From Acinetobacter johnsonii CIP 64.6 (GTDB taxonomy: Bacteria; Pseudomonadota; Gammaproteobacteria; Pseudomonadales; Moraxellaceae), in contig NZ_KB849235.1 in assembly GCF_000368045.1 (NCBI RefSeq), positions 800,981 through 864,980 on the forward strand: DNA of 64,000 nt, in the 5' to 3' direction. The number at the start of each line of letters is the position of its first letter. Position 1 is the stretch's first letter. The notes beneath the pieces were generated by a model that saw nothing but the letters and a program-made list of their open reading frames with translations, was not told where the DNA came from and did not search any database. The translations under genes and the position numbers were made by a program. This document shows positions 36,557 to 44,343 of this stretch, piece by piece.

Positions 36557-36979
36557 ATGGCATATCGTCAACAAAGTGTAACGCTTGATTTAGACACTGA
36601 TGTTACGCACCAATGTCATTTGCACTACACGCGAGACCAACATCTTATTGGTATTATTGAATTTTCTAAGCCTAGTTATATTTTAAAATGGGGTGATCTG
36701 GAGTTTTTCCGTCGTCGTACTGAAGAGTTTTCAGTGATGCCTTTTCCTGAATGTGTCAATGCCATGATTATTGACATTCGAAATGTGCAAGCTTTTTTAG
36801 ACAATGAAACACCGATTATTCCTTGGCGCTTACTGGAAGAAGAATGTCCTGTGCGTTTAGTTGTGCCTCAAGACCGTTTAGATCACTATATTGGACTGTT
36901 TGAGCCAACATGGCTGACAACAGATATTGAAACGGCTATTTCTGAAATCCGTGAATATATGGATATGTTTGTGCACTAA
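36557..36979 (+). CDS. Conserved-looking cytoplasmic protein, function unknown
   Basis: A 140-residue protein I do not recognise. It is acidic and appears to be alpha/beta: SVTLDLDTDVTHQCHLHYTR, LIGIIEFSKPSYILKWGDLEFFRRR, CVNAMIIDIRNVQAFLD and a helical end. The VNAMIIDIRNVQ strand-turn recalls STAS-like folds, but not enough to call. ATG at 36557 is chosen; a TTG three codons earlier is possible. It is a stand-alone gene, with a 560-base regulatory region after it. Confidence 0.6.
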   Translation: MAYRQQSVTLDLDTDVTHQCHLHYTRDQHLIGIIEFSKPSYILKWGDLEFFRRRTEEFSVMPFPECVNAMIIDIRNVQAFLDNETPIIPWRLLEEECPVRLVVPQDRLDHYIGLFEPTWLTTDIETAISEIREYMDMFVH

Positions 36980-37290
36980 GCACTTCTTGATACACACCTG
37001 CTCATCTCCTCCCCTTGCGATTGTGCCCCGTCATTTGTTCATAACGTACAGTCGCTTTTATTTTTTAATCCTCTGCGGAAAACGTAGGACAGTAAACCGA
37101 ATCTAACTGACCTTTATATACTGCGTCCTAAAACGGATCATCTTCAAAATAAAGCACTTTTCTTTGCTATTGCCGTTTTAGCATGTTCTACACGAACAAA
37201 ATCCATTCTGTCATGCATCCATAACGAAACGCATAGCCAACCCTGTGGCATTAGACATTAGCCTAATAAAATGAATTATAAAACTTGAAA

Positions 37291-37306
37291 TGGCACGCAT
37301 TATGCA
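37291..37306 (+). promoter_or_regulatory. Sigma-54 (RpoN) -24/-12 promoter of gltIJKL
   Basis: TGGCACGCATTATGCA matches the -24/-12 consensus (TGGCACG N4 TTGCA) except for one base, with exactly ten bases between GG and GC. Such promoters need an enhancer-binding activator. In Pseudomonas the acidic amino-acid importer is controlled by sigma-54 and AauR, so this fits the operon's role. The start of transcription is expected near 37317. Confidence 0.75.
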
Positions 37307-37339
37307 TAATTTTCTTTTTAATATCAGAGGAATATAGCG

Positions 37340-37375
37340 ATGCACTTATTTAAAGCATTATTAACAAAATATTAA
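37340..37375 (+). CDS. Candidate 11-residue leader peptide upstream of gltI
   Basis: ATG CAC TTA TTT AAA to TAT TAA encodes MHLFKALLTKY. AGAGG lies ten bases before the ATG, and the ATG is about 24 bases after the predicted sigma-54 start. The ribosome-site region AGAGGAATAT (37326-37335) can pair with ATATCCCTCT (37376-37385), right after the stop codon, at nine of ten positions. It may be a regulatory leader; chance is not excluded. Confidence 0.35.
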   Translation: MHLFKALLTKY

Positions 37376-37539
37376 ATATCCCTCTTGAGCAGCAAAAGCA
37401 ATCTCGATTAAGATGCAGACTAAGCTGTAAAAAAACACCATAAAAAGAACATCTTTTGCACAGAATAAAGCTTTAAACCAATTCTGACGTTTTTGATAAA
37501 AACAATGCAATTGATGCTGCAAACAAAAGGAGTTTGTAC

Positions 37540-38484
37540 ATGACTATGCAACGTAATCTTTCTACCTTATTTTGTGCAAGTGCACTTGCGCTGAGCCTTA
37601 GTGCATGTAGCGACAACAAAGCACCTGCAGCGGATGCAGCTAGCACTGGCGCAGATGCTTCACAGTCAGGCACTTTAGATAAGATTAAAAAATCAGGAAC
37701 CATTGTTTTAGGTTACCGTGACTCCTCTATTCCATTCTCCTATATCGCAGACAACCCAAATCAACCTGTCGGTTATGCACATGATTTACAGCTCAAAGTG
37801 GTTGAGGCTGTTAAACAAAAGCTGAATATGCCTGATTTGAAAGTTCGCTATAACTTAGTCACCAGCCAAAACCGTATTCCATTGGTTTCAAATGGCACAG
37901 TCGATCTTGAATGCGGCTCAACTACAAACAACAAAGAACGCCAGCAACAAGTTGATTTTTCTGTTGGCTTCTTTGAAGTGGGTTCACGTTTACTTACTAC
38001 AACCGATTCAGGTGTGAAGGACTTTGCTGACTTAAAAGGCAAAAAATTAGTAACGACAGCAGGAACAACCTCTGAACGCTATATCCGTCAGCATGAAAAA
38101 GAACTCGGTATTGGTGAAGTGATTTCTGCCAAAGACCATGCTGAATCATTCTTGATGCTGCAAAGTGGTCGTGCTGCTGCGTTTATGATGGATGACATTT
38201 TACTTGCTGGAGAAAAATCGAAAGCCAAAGATCCAAACAAGTGGCACATTGTTGGTACAGCACCAATTCAAGAAGTTTATGGCTGTATGTTGCGTAAAGG
38301 CGATACTGGCTTTAAACAAGTGGTTGATGATGCAATTAAAGCTACTTATAGCTCAGGTGAAATTAACAAGATGTACAACAAATGGTTTGAACAACCAATT
38401 CCACCGAAAAACATTAACCTGAACTTTGCTATGTCAGACCAACTTAAAGCCTTAATTGCAAACCCACATGACCGTGATCAGTAA
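37540..38484 (+). CDS. gltI: Glutamate/aspartate ABC transporter substrate-binding lipoprotein
   Basis: Periplasmic receptor for acidic amino acids, about 314 residues. A lipoprotein signal ends at LSAC, followed by an A/D/S-rich linker and the SBP family 3 domain: GTIVLGYRDSSIPFSYIADN, VDLECGSTTNNKERQQQVDFSVGFF, and LKGKKLVTTAGTTSERYIR. The ECGSTTNN stretch is typical of GltI/DEBP. ATG at 37540 with AAAGGAG seven bases upstream decides the start. It is the first gene of gltIJKL, with a stable hairpin after it that may favour its higher expression. Confidence 0.95.
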   Translation: MTMQRNLSTLFCASALALSLSACSDNKAPAADAASTGADASQSGTLDKIKKSGTIVLGYRDSSIPFSYIADNPNQPVGYAHDLQLKVVEAVKQKLNMPDLKVRYNLVTSQNRIPLVSNGTVDLECGSTTNNKERQQQVDFSVGFFEVGSRLLTTTDSGVKDFADLKGKKLVTTAGTTSERYIRQHEKELGIGEVISAKDHAESFLMLQSGRAAAFMMDDILLAGEKSKAKDPNKWHIVGTAPIQEVYGCMLRKGDTGFKQVVDDAIKATYSSGEINKMYNKWFEQPIPPKNINLNFAMSDQLKALIANPHDRDQ

Positions 38485-38502
38485 ACGATAAAGGAAGAAT
38501 TA

Positions 38503-38556
38503 ATGTTCACTCAGGCAAAGTTTCTTTGCCTGACCTATTTTAGGGGATTGTCATGA
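38503..38556 (+). CDS. Candidate 17-codon ORF overlapping the gltJ start
   Basis: A short frame (MFTQAKFLCLTYFRGLS) with AAGGAAG just upstream. Its stop TGA overlaps the gltJ ATG as ATGA. It spans the hairpin at 38512-38532, so its translation would open that hairpin and deliver ribosomes to gltJ. It may be a coupling ORF rather than a functional peptide; chance remains possible. Confidence 0.4.
   Translation: MFTQAKFLCLTYFRGLS
38512..38532 (+). promoter_or_regulatory. Hairpin between gltI and gltJ
   Basis: A perfect 9-bp stem CAGGCAAAG/CTTTGCCTG with loop TTT and no T tract. Such structures between receptor and permease genes commonly stabilise the upstream mRNA segment and lower downstream expression. 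Confidence 0.75.
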
Positions 38557-39296
38557 ATTATACCTGGAACTGGGACGTCCTTTGGCAATCCACAGGCGTC
38601 GGAGATAGCACCTATCTCAGTTGGATTTTAATTGGTTTAGGCTGGCTGGTTGTTATTGCCATTGTGGCTTGGAGCATTGCAATGGTGCTCGGAAGTATTC
38701 TCGGCATTATGCGCACGCTTCCCAATAAAACCGCACGTGCTATCGGCACTGGCTACGTCACCATTTTTCGTAATGTACCGCTACTGATCCAATTATTTAT
38801 TTGGTTTTATGTGGTGCCGAATTTCTTACCTGGTCCGATTAAGTCATGGTGGATTAATGATTTAAGTGCAGGAACAACAGCGCTGATTTCAGCCAGTATC
38901 GGTCTGGGACTGTTTACTGCAGCACGTGTCTGCGAACAAGTCCGTACAGGCATTGAAGCCTTACCTACAGGACAGGTCAATGCAGGTTATGCCATGGGTT
39001 TTAGTACCGCACAGCTATACCGCTATGTCATTTTACCGCAGTCCTTCCGTACGATTTTGCCGCCTCTGAGCTCAGAGTTGACCAACTGCGTCAAAAATAC
39101 TTCTGTAGCCTCTTTAGTTGGGGTCTCCGAGATTATTTCGCAGATGAAAACCATCAGCGAATATACGCAGAACACCATCGAAATCTATACCTATGTCACG
39201 ATTATTTTCATCGTTATCAACGTGTGCTTAATTACCTTAATGACGCTGCTTGAAAAACGTTTACGTGTCCCAGGTTTAATTGCAGGAGCTAAATAA
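38553..39296 (+). CDS. gltJ: Glutamate/aspartate ABC transporter permease
   Basis: Inner-membrane permease, 247 residues, about five membrane helices. The HisM/GltJ-type motif EALPTGQVNAGYAMGFSTAQLYRYVILPQSFRTILPPL (residues about 134-171) contacts the ATPase; NWDVLWQSTG and WGIVVSI-like start are typical of GltJ. AGGGG lies eight bases before the ATG. Its stop overlaps the gltK start by one base, so the permeases are made together. Confidence 0.94.
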   Translation: MNYTWNWDVLWQSTGVGDSTYLSWILIGLGWLVVIAIVAWSIAMVLGSILGIMRTLPNKTARAIGTGYVTIFRNVPLLIQLFIWFYVVPNFLPGPIKSWWINDLSAGTTALISASIGLGLFTAARVCEQVRTGIEALPTGQVNAGYAMGFSTAQLYRYVILPQSFRTILPPLSSELTNCVKNTSVASLVGVSEIISQMKTISEYTQNTIEIYTYVTIIFIVINVCLITLMTLLEKRLRVPGLIAGAK

Positions 39297-39979
39297 TGGA
39301 ATGGCTCACCGCATTTACCCATGATTTGCAGTTATCTGCACCTGCCCTATGGCATGGTTTAAGCATCACTTTAAAAGTGGTCTGTATTGCCACCATTGGT
39401 GGTATTTTCATTGGCACGCTGTTGGCACTGATGCGTTTGTCTTCAATTCGCATCTTGAATTTAATTGCCCAAGGCTATGTCAATTTATTCCGCTCGATTC
39501 CACTCCTATTGGTATTGATGTGGTTCTACTTTGCTGTACCGTTCATCTACACCACAGTCACGGGAAATTACCTGACCATTGATACCGCTTTGGTCTCAAG
39601 TATTGTGGCGTTCATGTTGTTTGAAGCAGCTTATTTCTCGGAAATTGTACGTGCAGGGATTCAATCGATTCCTAAAGGACAGTCTGCCGCGGCTTATGCA
39701 CTAGGCATGACCTATGGTCAGTCCATGCGCTTAATCATTTTGCCGCAAGCCTTTCGTAAAATGACACCGCTGCTGTTACAGCAAACCATCATCTTGTTCC
39801 AAGACTCAACCATGGTGTACGCCATTGGCCTACTCGATTTTTTCCGCACCAACTACGTGCGGGGCGATTTGATGTCTCTATTAACGCAATATATTTTATT
39901 TGCAGGCCTAATGTATTTCACCATCAGTATGCTAGCCACATATGCAGTAAAACGATTACAAAGGAGGTTAAGCGTATGA
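39296..39979 (+). CDS. gltK: Glutamate/aspartate ABC transporter permease
   Basis: Second permease, 227 residues, with about five membrane helices and the coupling motif IQSIPKGQSAAAYALGMTYGQSMRLIILPQAFRKMTPLL. It forms a heterodimer with GltJ in this family. The gene overlaps gltJ by one base and gltL by four, in keeping with tight translational coupling. An AAAGGAGG-like site inside its 3' end serves gltL. Confidence 0.94.
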   Translation: MEWLTAFTHDLQLSAPALWHGLSITLKVVCIATIGGIFIGTLLALMRLSSIRILNLIAQGYVNLFRSIPLLLVLMWFYFAVPFIYTTVTGNYLTIDTALVSSIVAFMLFEAAYFSEIVRAGIQSIPKGQSAAAYALGMTYGQSMRLIILPQAFRKMTPLLLQQTIILFQDSTMVYAIGLLDFFRTNYVRGDLMSLLTQYILFAGLMYFTISMLATYAVKRLQRRLSV

Positions 39980-40719
39980 GCGACCAAAAAGTAATGATTG
40001 ACCTCCAAAATGTCAGTAAATGGTATGGCGATTTTCAAGTATTAACCGATTGCACCACACAAATTTGCCAAGGTGAAGTGGTGGTGGTCTGTGGTCCATC
40101 CGGCTCAGGCAAATCGACCCTGATTAAAACAGTGAATGGACTGGAAGCTTTCCAACAAGGTCAAATCACAGTTGATGGAATTCCCATCAAAGACCCGAAA
40201 ACAGATTTGACCAAATTACGCAGTCGCGTAGGCATGGTGTTTCAGCATTTCGAACTCTTTCCACACTTGAGCATTACTGAAAATTTAACCATTGCACAAA
40301 TTAAAGTATTGGGACGCTCTGAAGCTGAAGCGAAAAAGAAAGGCTTAGGCTATTTAGAGCGTGTTGGGCTGAGTGCGCATGCACATAAATTTCCAGCACA
40401 ACTTTCAGGTGGACAACAACAACGTGTCGCAATTGCCCGTGCCTTAAGCATGGATCCGATTGCCATGTTGTTTGATGAGCCTACATCGGCGCTTGACCCT
40501 GAAATGATTAATGAAGTTCTTGATGTGATGGTCGAGCTGGCACATGAAGGTATGACCATGATGTGTGTCACCCATGAAATGGGCTTTGCCCGCCAAGTGG
40601 CCAACCGTGTATTGTTTATGGATCAAGGTAAAATTGTCGAAGACTGTAGCAAAGATGATTTCTTTAACACCAAACGTGGTGATCGTGCTCAACAGTTCTT
40701 AGACAAGATCTTGCACTAG
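39976..40719 (+). CDS. gltL: Glutamate/aspartate ABC transporter ATP-binding protein
   Basis: The importer's ATPase, 247 residues. Walker A GPSGSGKST (40-48), Q-loop region MVFQHFELFPHLS, signature LSGGQQQR (about 145), Walker B AMLFDEPTSALD (about 162-173) and the switch His in VTHEMGFA are all present. It is the last gene of the operon, followed by a strong terminator. The subtype, polar amino-acid (GlnQ/GltL), is certain; the glutamate/aspartate assignment rests on the receptor. Confidence 0.95.
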   Translation: MSDQKVMIDLQNVSKWYGDFQVLTDCTTQICQGEVVVVCGPSGSGKSTLIKTVNGLEAFQQGQITVDGIPIKDPKTDLTKLRSRVGMVFQHFELFPHLSITENLTIAQIKVLGRSEAEAKKKGLGYLERVGLSAHAHKFPAQLSGGQQQRVAIARALSMDPIAMLFDEPTSALDPEMINEVLDVMVELAHEGMTMMCVTHEMGFARQVANRVLFMDQGKIVEDCSKDDFFNTKRGDRAQQFLDKILH

Positions 40720-40741
40720 CACAGACGTATTATCCCACATT

Positions 40742-40771
40742 AAAAAAGCAGATCGTGTGATCTGCTTTTTT
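40742..40771. terminator. Bidirectional terminator after gltL
   Basis: AAAAAGCAGATC/GATCTGCTTTTT, a perfect 12-bp stem with loop GTGT and T tracts on both strands. It serves gltL and the convergent carbonic anhydrase gene. Confidence 0.92.
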
Positions 40772-40781
40772 AATTCACGCT

Positions 40782-41507
40782 CTAGTCTAAAACCAAGCGC
40801 GCATTGGTGGCTTGAACAGGACGATTATTCGGATACCCCATCAGTGCAGCGAAGTTTGCGATTTGCTGTGCTGATGCCTGCTGGATATCTTTTAAGACCA
40901 CCCAACGTACACCTTCAGTACACGGTGGTGTCGTGAGCGAACCATTAAAACGGTAGTACTCGCGTTGTGTCGGCAGAAATTGATCTGCGTTTAAATTGAG
41001 TGCTTTCTGGGGTTGCCTGTACTGCTGCCACAGCCCATCAAGTGCTTGATTCTTTTTCCCTTGTTCATATATCACCGCAACCACAGCCAGCTCTCCTTTT
41101 TCAGAAGCATGGACTAAATGTAATTCCATCGGAAAACTTTTGCCGTGAATCGTATTTTCTGAAGGGCTATGTAAATGCATTTGCAATAATTGAAATCGTT
41201 CTCCCTCTAAACTTAAATAACTGCCTTGATGAAAATTGGCTTGTAAAGTATGAGGGAGCTTCACAATACTCGTTGCAGCCGTTTTATAATCAAAATCAAG
41301 TGGCGCAAGGTCTGCTGAAATCACATGCTCAAGATTAATGGGCGATTGATTATGCCCCGCACAAGTTTGGTATTTGGTGTTGAGCTGGCTCCAATACTGC
41401 GGTGCTGTTTGTGCTTGATAACCCCAATCCGAAGTTACTTCACTACTGGCCCAAGCCATCACACATGGGAGACCAAACAATGTTGCTATTAGTTTTTTCT
41501 TCATCAT
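40782..41507 (-). CDS. Periplasmic alpha-class carbonic anhydrase
   Basis: Interconverts carbon dioxide and bicarbonate in the periplasm. The 241-residue protein has a signal peptide (to about residue 20) and the alpha-CA pattern WGYQ...HNQSPINL. The zinc ligands are visible as QMHLHSPSE (H111, H113) and MELHLVH (H130), and the substrate pocket as SLTTPPCTEGVRW, whose cysteine probably pairs with Cys49. The length is typical for bacterial alpha-CAs. It is a single gene. Confidence 0.95.
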   Translation of the reverse strand: MMKKKLIATLFGLPCVMAWASSEVTSDWGYQAQTAPQYWSQLNTKYQTCAGHNQSPINLEHVISADLAPLDFDYKTAATSIVKLPHTLQANFHQGSYLSLEGERFQLLQMHLHSPSENTIHGKSFPMELHLVHASEKGELAVVAVIYEQGKKNQALDGLWQQYRQPQKALNLNADQFLPTQREYYRFNGSLTTPPCTEGVRWVVLKDIQQASAQQIANFAALMGYPNNRPVQATNARLVLD

Positions 41508-42228
41508 AATCCATCAAAAAATATCAGTTTAAAACGCCCCAATATCCTCTAAGAAATCACGCTCAAGCAGCAAAACCTAAAATGCCAATTCTGCCTGCTT
41601 GTCTTTGTTTTTTGTGCAAACTCTGTAATCATGACTTTTCAGCAAAAAGCCAATGCTGCCCTACTTTTTGTCTTGTTCTAGATGAAAAATGATGAAATAG
41701 GACTGATCATATATCACAATAATTACAATTAATTACATGCAATTATGTGATTATTCACCCTTTATCTGTGATAAATTAAAATAAGAATGAGAAAATACAA
41801 TCATGTTTAAAATCTTTCACTGATGCACAATCACCACGCACATTTCATGGCATGAGCGTTCCAAAAGAGAACAGAGCAACGGAGACTCAAATAAAAATAG
41901 CGGCTGACCGATTTTTTTTATCATTTTTTTTGTGTTGCTACTTTTGGGTTTAACTCAAAAGATAAAATATACACCTGTATATTTAAAATAAAGAAACTTA
42001 GATAAACATAATATATTCATAAACTTAATATTAACTTATATTTTAACCCATGCACCACTGCAATGCACAAACACCATCATGGTGCACACTTTTGCTTTAT
42101 ATCGAGTCTTGTTATTTTTAAGCAAAACTTAATCAATATTTCCTTTTTGCTGAGATCTTCACGAAATTACAGGCATCAGTATACTGAGTTTCTTTTTGCA
42201 AAATTTTGCACTCAAATGGAACCTAAAC
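41508..42228. other. Long AT-rich intergenic region upstream of the ammonium transporter
   Basis: The 721-bp gap between divergent genes holds both promoters but no supported gene. No glnK is present before the transporter, unlike in many bacteria. I looked for a sigma-54 promoter before the transporter and did not find one. Only small hairpins are visible (for example CTTTTGGG/CTCAAAAG near 41940 and CACCAT/ATGGTG near 42071). Confidence 0.5.
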
Positions 42229-43416
42229 ATGCAAAATATTGACTTACTTTTTCTTCTTCTTGGTGCGGTTTTAGTCCTTGCCATGCACGCGGGCTTTGCT
42301 TTTTTAGAACTAGGGACAGTTCGTCATAAAAACCAAGTCAACGCTTTAAGCAAAATTTTAACGGACTTTTCACTTTCCGCAATCGCCTACTTCTTTGTTG
42401 GTTATTACATTTCCTATGGACATCATTTTTTCCATATCGGGGATACCTTAGCGGCGGATCATGGTTATAACCTGATGCGCTGTTTTTTCCTGCTCACTTT
42501 TGCGGCCGCAATTCCAGCCATTATTTCAGGCGGTATTGCCGAGCGTGCCAAAATGCGCTCACAAGCGATTGCAACCGTGTTATTGGTGGCCTTGGTTTAT
42601 CCTTTCTTTGAAGGAATCGCATGGAATGGCAACTTTGGTTTACAACAGTGGCTACAAGATACTTTCGGTGCAAGTTTCCATGACTTCGCAGGTTCAGTGG
42701 TCGTACATGCTATGGGAGGCTGGATCGCTCTGGCTGCGGTGGTTCTACTCGGTGCACGTGATGGTCGCTACAAAAAAGATGGCCGTGTCAGTGCGCATCC
42801 TCCTTCGTCTATTCCGTTCTTGGCTCTAGGTTCATGGATTTTGATCATCGGTTGGTTCGGCTTTAATGTGATGAGTGCGCAGCGTTTAGATGCAATTTCA
42901 GGACTGGTCGCGATTAACTCACTTATGGCCATGGTTGGCGGTACTTTGGCAGCTAACTTCGCAGGAAAAAATGACCCTGGCTTCTTACACAATGGCCCTT
43001 TAGCGGGTCTTGTGGCAATTTGTGCAGGTTCAGATGTCGTACATCCGATTGGGGCATTGGTGATTGGCGCCATTGCTGGACTGATTTTTGTCAAACTTTT
43101 CACCTACACCCAAAACAAGCTAAAAATCGATGATGTACTCGGTGTATGGCCTTTGCACGGCGTATGTGGTGCCTTTGGTGGGCTTGCAGTCGGGATCTTT
43201 GGTCAAAAATGGCTTGGTGGTTTGGGCGGTGTTGCGATGATGTCACAGCTGATTGGAACGCTATTGGCTATTGGTATTGCTCTTATTGGTGGATTGGTGG
43301 TCTATGGCGCTTTAAAAGCCACGATGGGCATCCGTTTAAGCCAAGAAGATGAATTCCGCGGTGCCGATTTATCCATTCATAAAATCTCTGCCAACTCAGA
43401 TGACAGTATGTTCTAA
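42229..43416 (+). CDS. amt: Ammonium transporter
   Basis: A membrane channel/transporter for ammonium, 395 residues, eleven expected helices. It shows HAGFAFLELGTVRHKNQVNALSKILTDF, FAGSVVVHAMGGWIAL (first pore histidine) and DVLGVWPLHGVCGAFGGLAVGIF (second pore histidine), the twin-His arrangement of Amt/AmtB. The start at 42229 (MQNIDLLFLLL) has GGAA upstream; a TTG eleven codons earlier is unsupported. There is no cleavable signal as in E. coli AmtB and no adjacent glnK. Confidence 0.93.
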   Translation: MQNIDLLFLLLGAVLVLAMHAGFAFLELGTVRHKNQVNALSKILTDFSLSAIAYFFVGYYISYGHHFFHIGDTLAADHGYNLMRCFFLLTFAAAIPAIISGGIAERAKMRSQAIATVLLVALVYPFFEGIAWNGNFGLQQWLQDTFGASFHDFAGSVVVHAMGGWIALAAVVLLGARDGRYKKDGRVSAHPPSSIPFLALGSWILIIGWFGFNVMSAQRLDAISGLVAINSLMAMVGGTLAANFAGKNDPGFLHNGPLAGLVAICAGSDVVHPIGALVIGAIAGLIFVKLFTYTQNKLKIDDVLGVWPLHGVCGAFGGLAVGIFGQKWLGGLGGVAMMSQLIGTLLAIGIALIGGLVVYGALKATMGIRLSQEDEFRGADLSIHKISANSDDSMF

Positions 43417-43432
43417 AGCATTTCCATTTTAA

Positions 43433-43460
43433 TGCGGCTCACATGGGCCGCTTTTTTTTA
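43433..43460 (+). terminator. Terminator of the ammonium transporter gene
   Basis: Stem GCGGCTC/GGGCCGC (one G-T pair), loop ACAT, then eight T. Confidence 0.9.
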
Positions 43461-43486
43461 TTCGTATTGAACATTATAAGAGGCTT

Positions 43487-44179
43487 TTAGCGCTCTAAAT
43501 AATCGAAAATCTCAGACAATGCCGTAATACTCGGTGCAGTCATCTGTACTAAAGGAACATGAAAGCCTGATAGCCACAGCGCTTGCATTCCTGCCTGCTG
43601 CGCACCTTGTACATCATTAATAGGATGATCTCCTATAAATAAGCACTGCTCCACATCAACAGCCAACTGCTGTGCGGTATCTATAAAAATATCAGCTTGG
43701 GGTTTGGCTTGACCAAACAATCCAGAGCTATTGATCACATCAAAATAATGCTGAAAGCCCAAGCCATTTAATATAGACAGCCGTGTGGAATGACCGCCAT
43801 TTGAAATAATGGCGAGTTTATATCCTGCTTGCTTTAGACGGGTCAGTGTTTGCTCAGCCTCAGGCATTGCCACAGCGCTGCAACCAAACTGTTCAAACCA
43901 GAAATTGCTTAACTCTTCTAAATGTGGAGGCACCTGCCAGTTTAACTCCTGTAGCAACGCATAAGCCACAGAAGCACCGATACTGGGATGGGTTAAATAC
44001 TCTTTTAAGGGATAACCACCATTGTCAATCCGATTCACAATCGACTCAATCTGCTCCACATCAACGCAGTTAAGTTGGCTTTGATAATAGTCGACAAGGC
44101 TTTGACTAAAAGCCGCAACACTTCGTCCACGATGCGTCAAGGTATTATCCAAATCAAATAGAACAGCACGTATCGACAT
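43487..44179 (-). CDS. HAD-superfamily hydrolase
   Basis: A 230-residue cytoplasmic phosphatase-like enzyme. HAD motif I is LFDLDNTLT with both aspartates, motif II LAIISNGG, the conserved Lys is in FGQAKPQADIF, and motif IV is CLFIGDHPINDVQGAQQAG. A helical cap lies between motifs I and II. The size and IGDHPINDVQGA suggest the YjjG/Gph-like subgroup acting on small phosphorylated compounds; the substrate is unknown. GAGG lies seven bases before the ATG. Confidence 0.9.
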   Translation of the reverse strand: MSIRAVLFDLDNTLTHRGRSVAAFSQSLVDYYQSQLNCVDVEQIESIVNRIDNGGYPLKEYLTHPSIGASVAYALLQELNWQVPPHLEELSNFWFEQFGCSAVAMPEAEQTLTRLKQAGYKLAIISNGGHSTRLSILNGLGFQHYFDVINSSGLFGQAKPQADIFIDTAQQLAVDVEQCLFIGDHPINDVQGAQQAGMQALWLSGFHVPLVQMTAPSITALSEIFDYLER

Positions 44180-44292
44180 GTTTAAACCTCATGTATTTGA
44201 GAGCAAATGTAACACTGAAACGACACTTTGTATTCGCCTTAAAGCGATAACCAAAGCACAGATCATGCTAAAGCAGATGAAACAGCGTTTAT

Positions 44293-44309
44293 GTTAAGCC
44301 TCGTTTAAG
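44293..44309 (+). promoter_or_regulatory. PmrA-box-like direct repeat upstream of the PAP2 phosphatase gene
   Basis: GTTAAG-CCTCG-TTTAAG, a direct repeat with 5-base spacing, matches the PmrA box apart from the first G. A possible -10 (TATTTT, 44332-44337) lies 22 bases downstream, so the second half-site would sit at the -35 region, as expected for activation. Outer arms AACAGCGT/ACGCTGTT (44281-44288, 44313-44320) frame it. Confidence 0.55.
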
Positions 44310-44343
44310 CTGACGCTGTTGGAATAGCGCTTATTTTCAGAAC

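Larger units (their letters stand above)
36980..37539. other. Regulatory region of the glt operon
   Basis: The 560-bp gap holds an inverted repeat TAGGACAGT (37085-37093)/ACTGCGTCCTA (37120-37130), a sigma-54-type promoter (37291-37306), an 11-codon leader ORF (37340-37375), and a leader of about 220 bases before gltI. The inverted repeat could be the upstream activator site or a terminator remnant. Confidence 0.6.

Noticed and set aside
41508..42228. A sigma-54 promoter or glnK gene before the ammonium transporter.
   Set aside because: A TTGCA is present at 42197, but no GG lies at the needed distance, and no open frame resembles GlnK.
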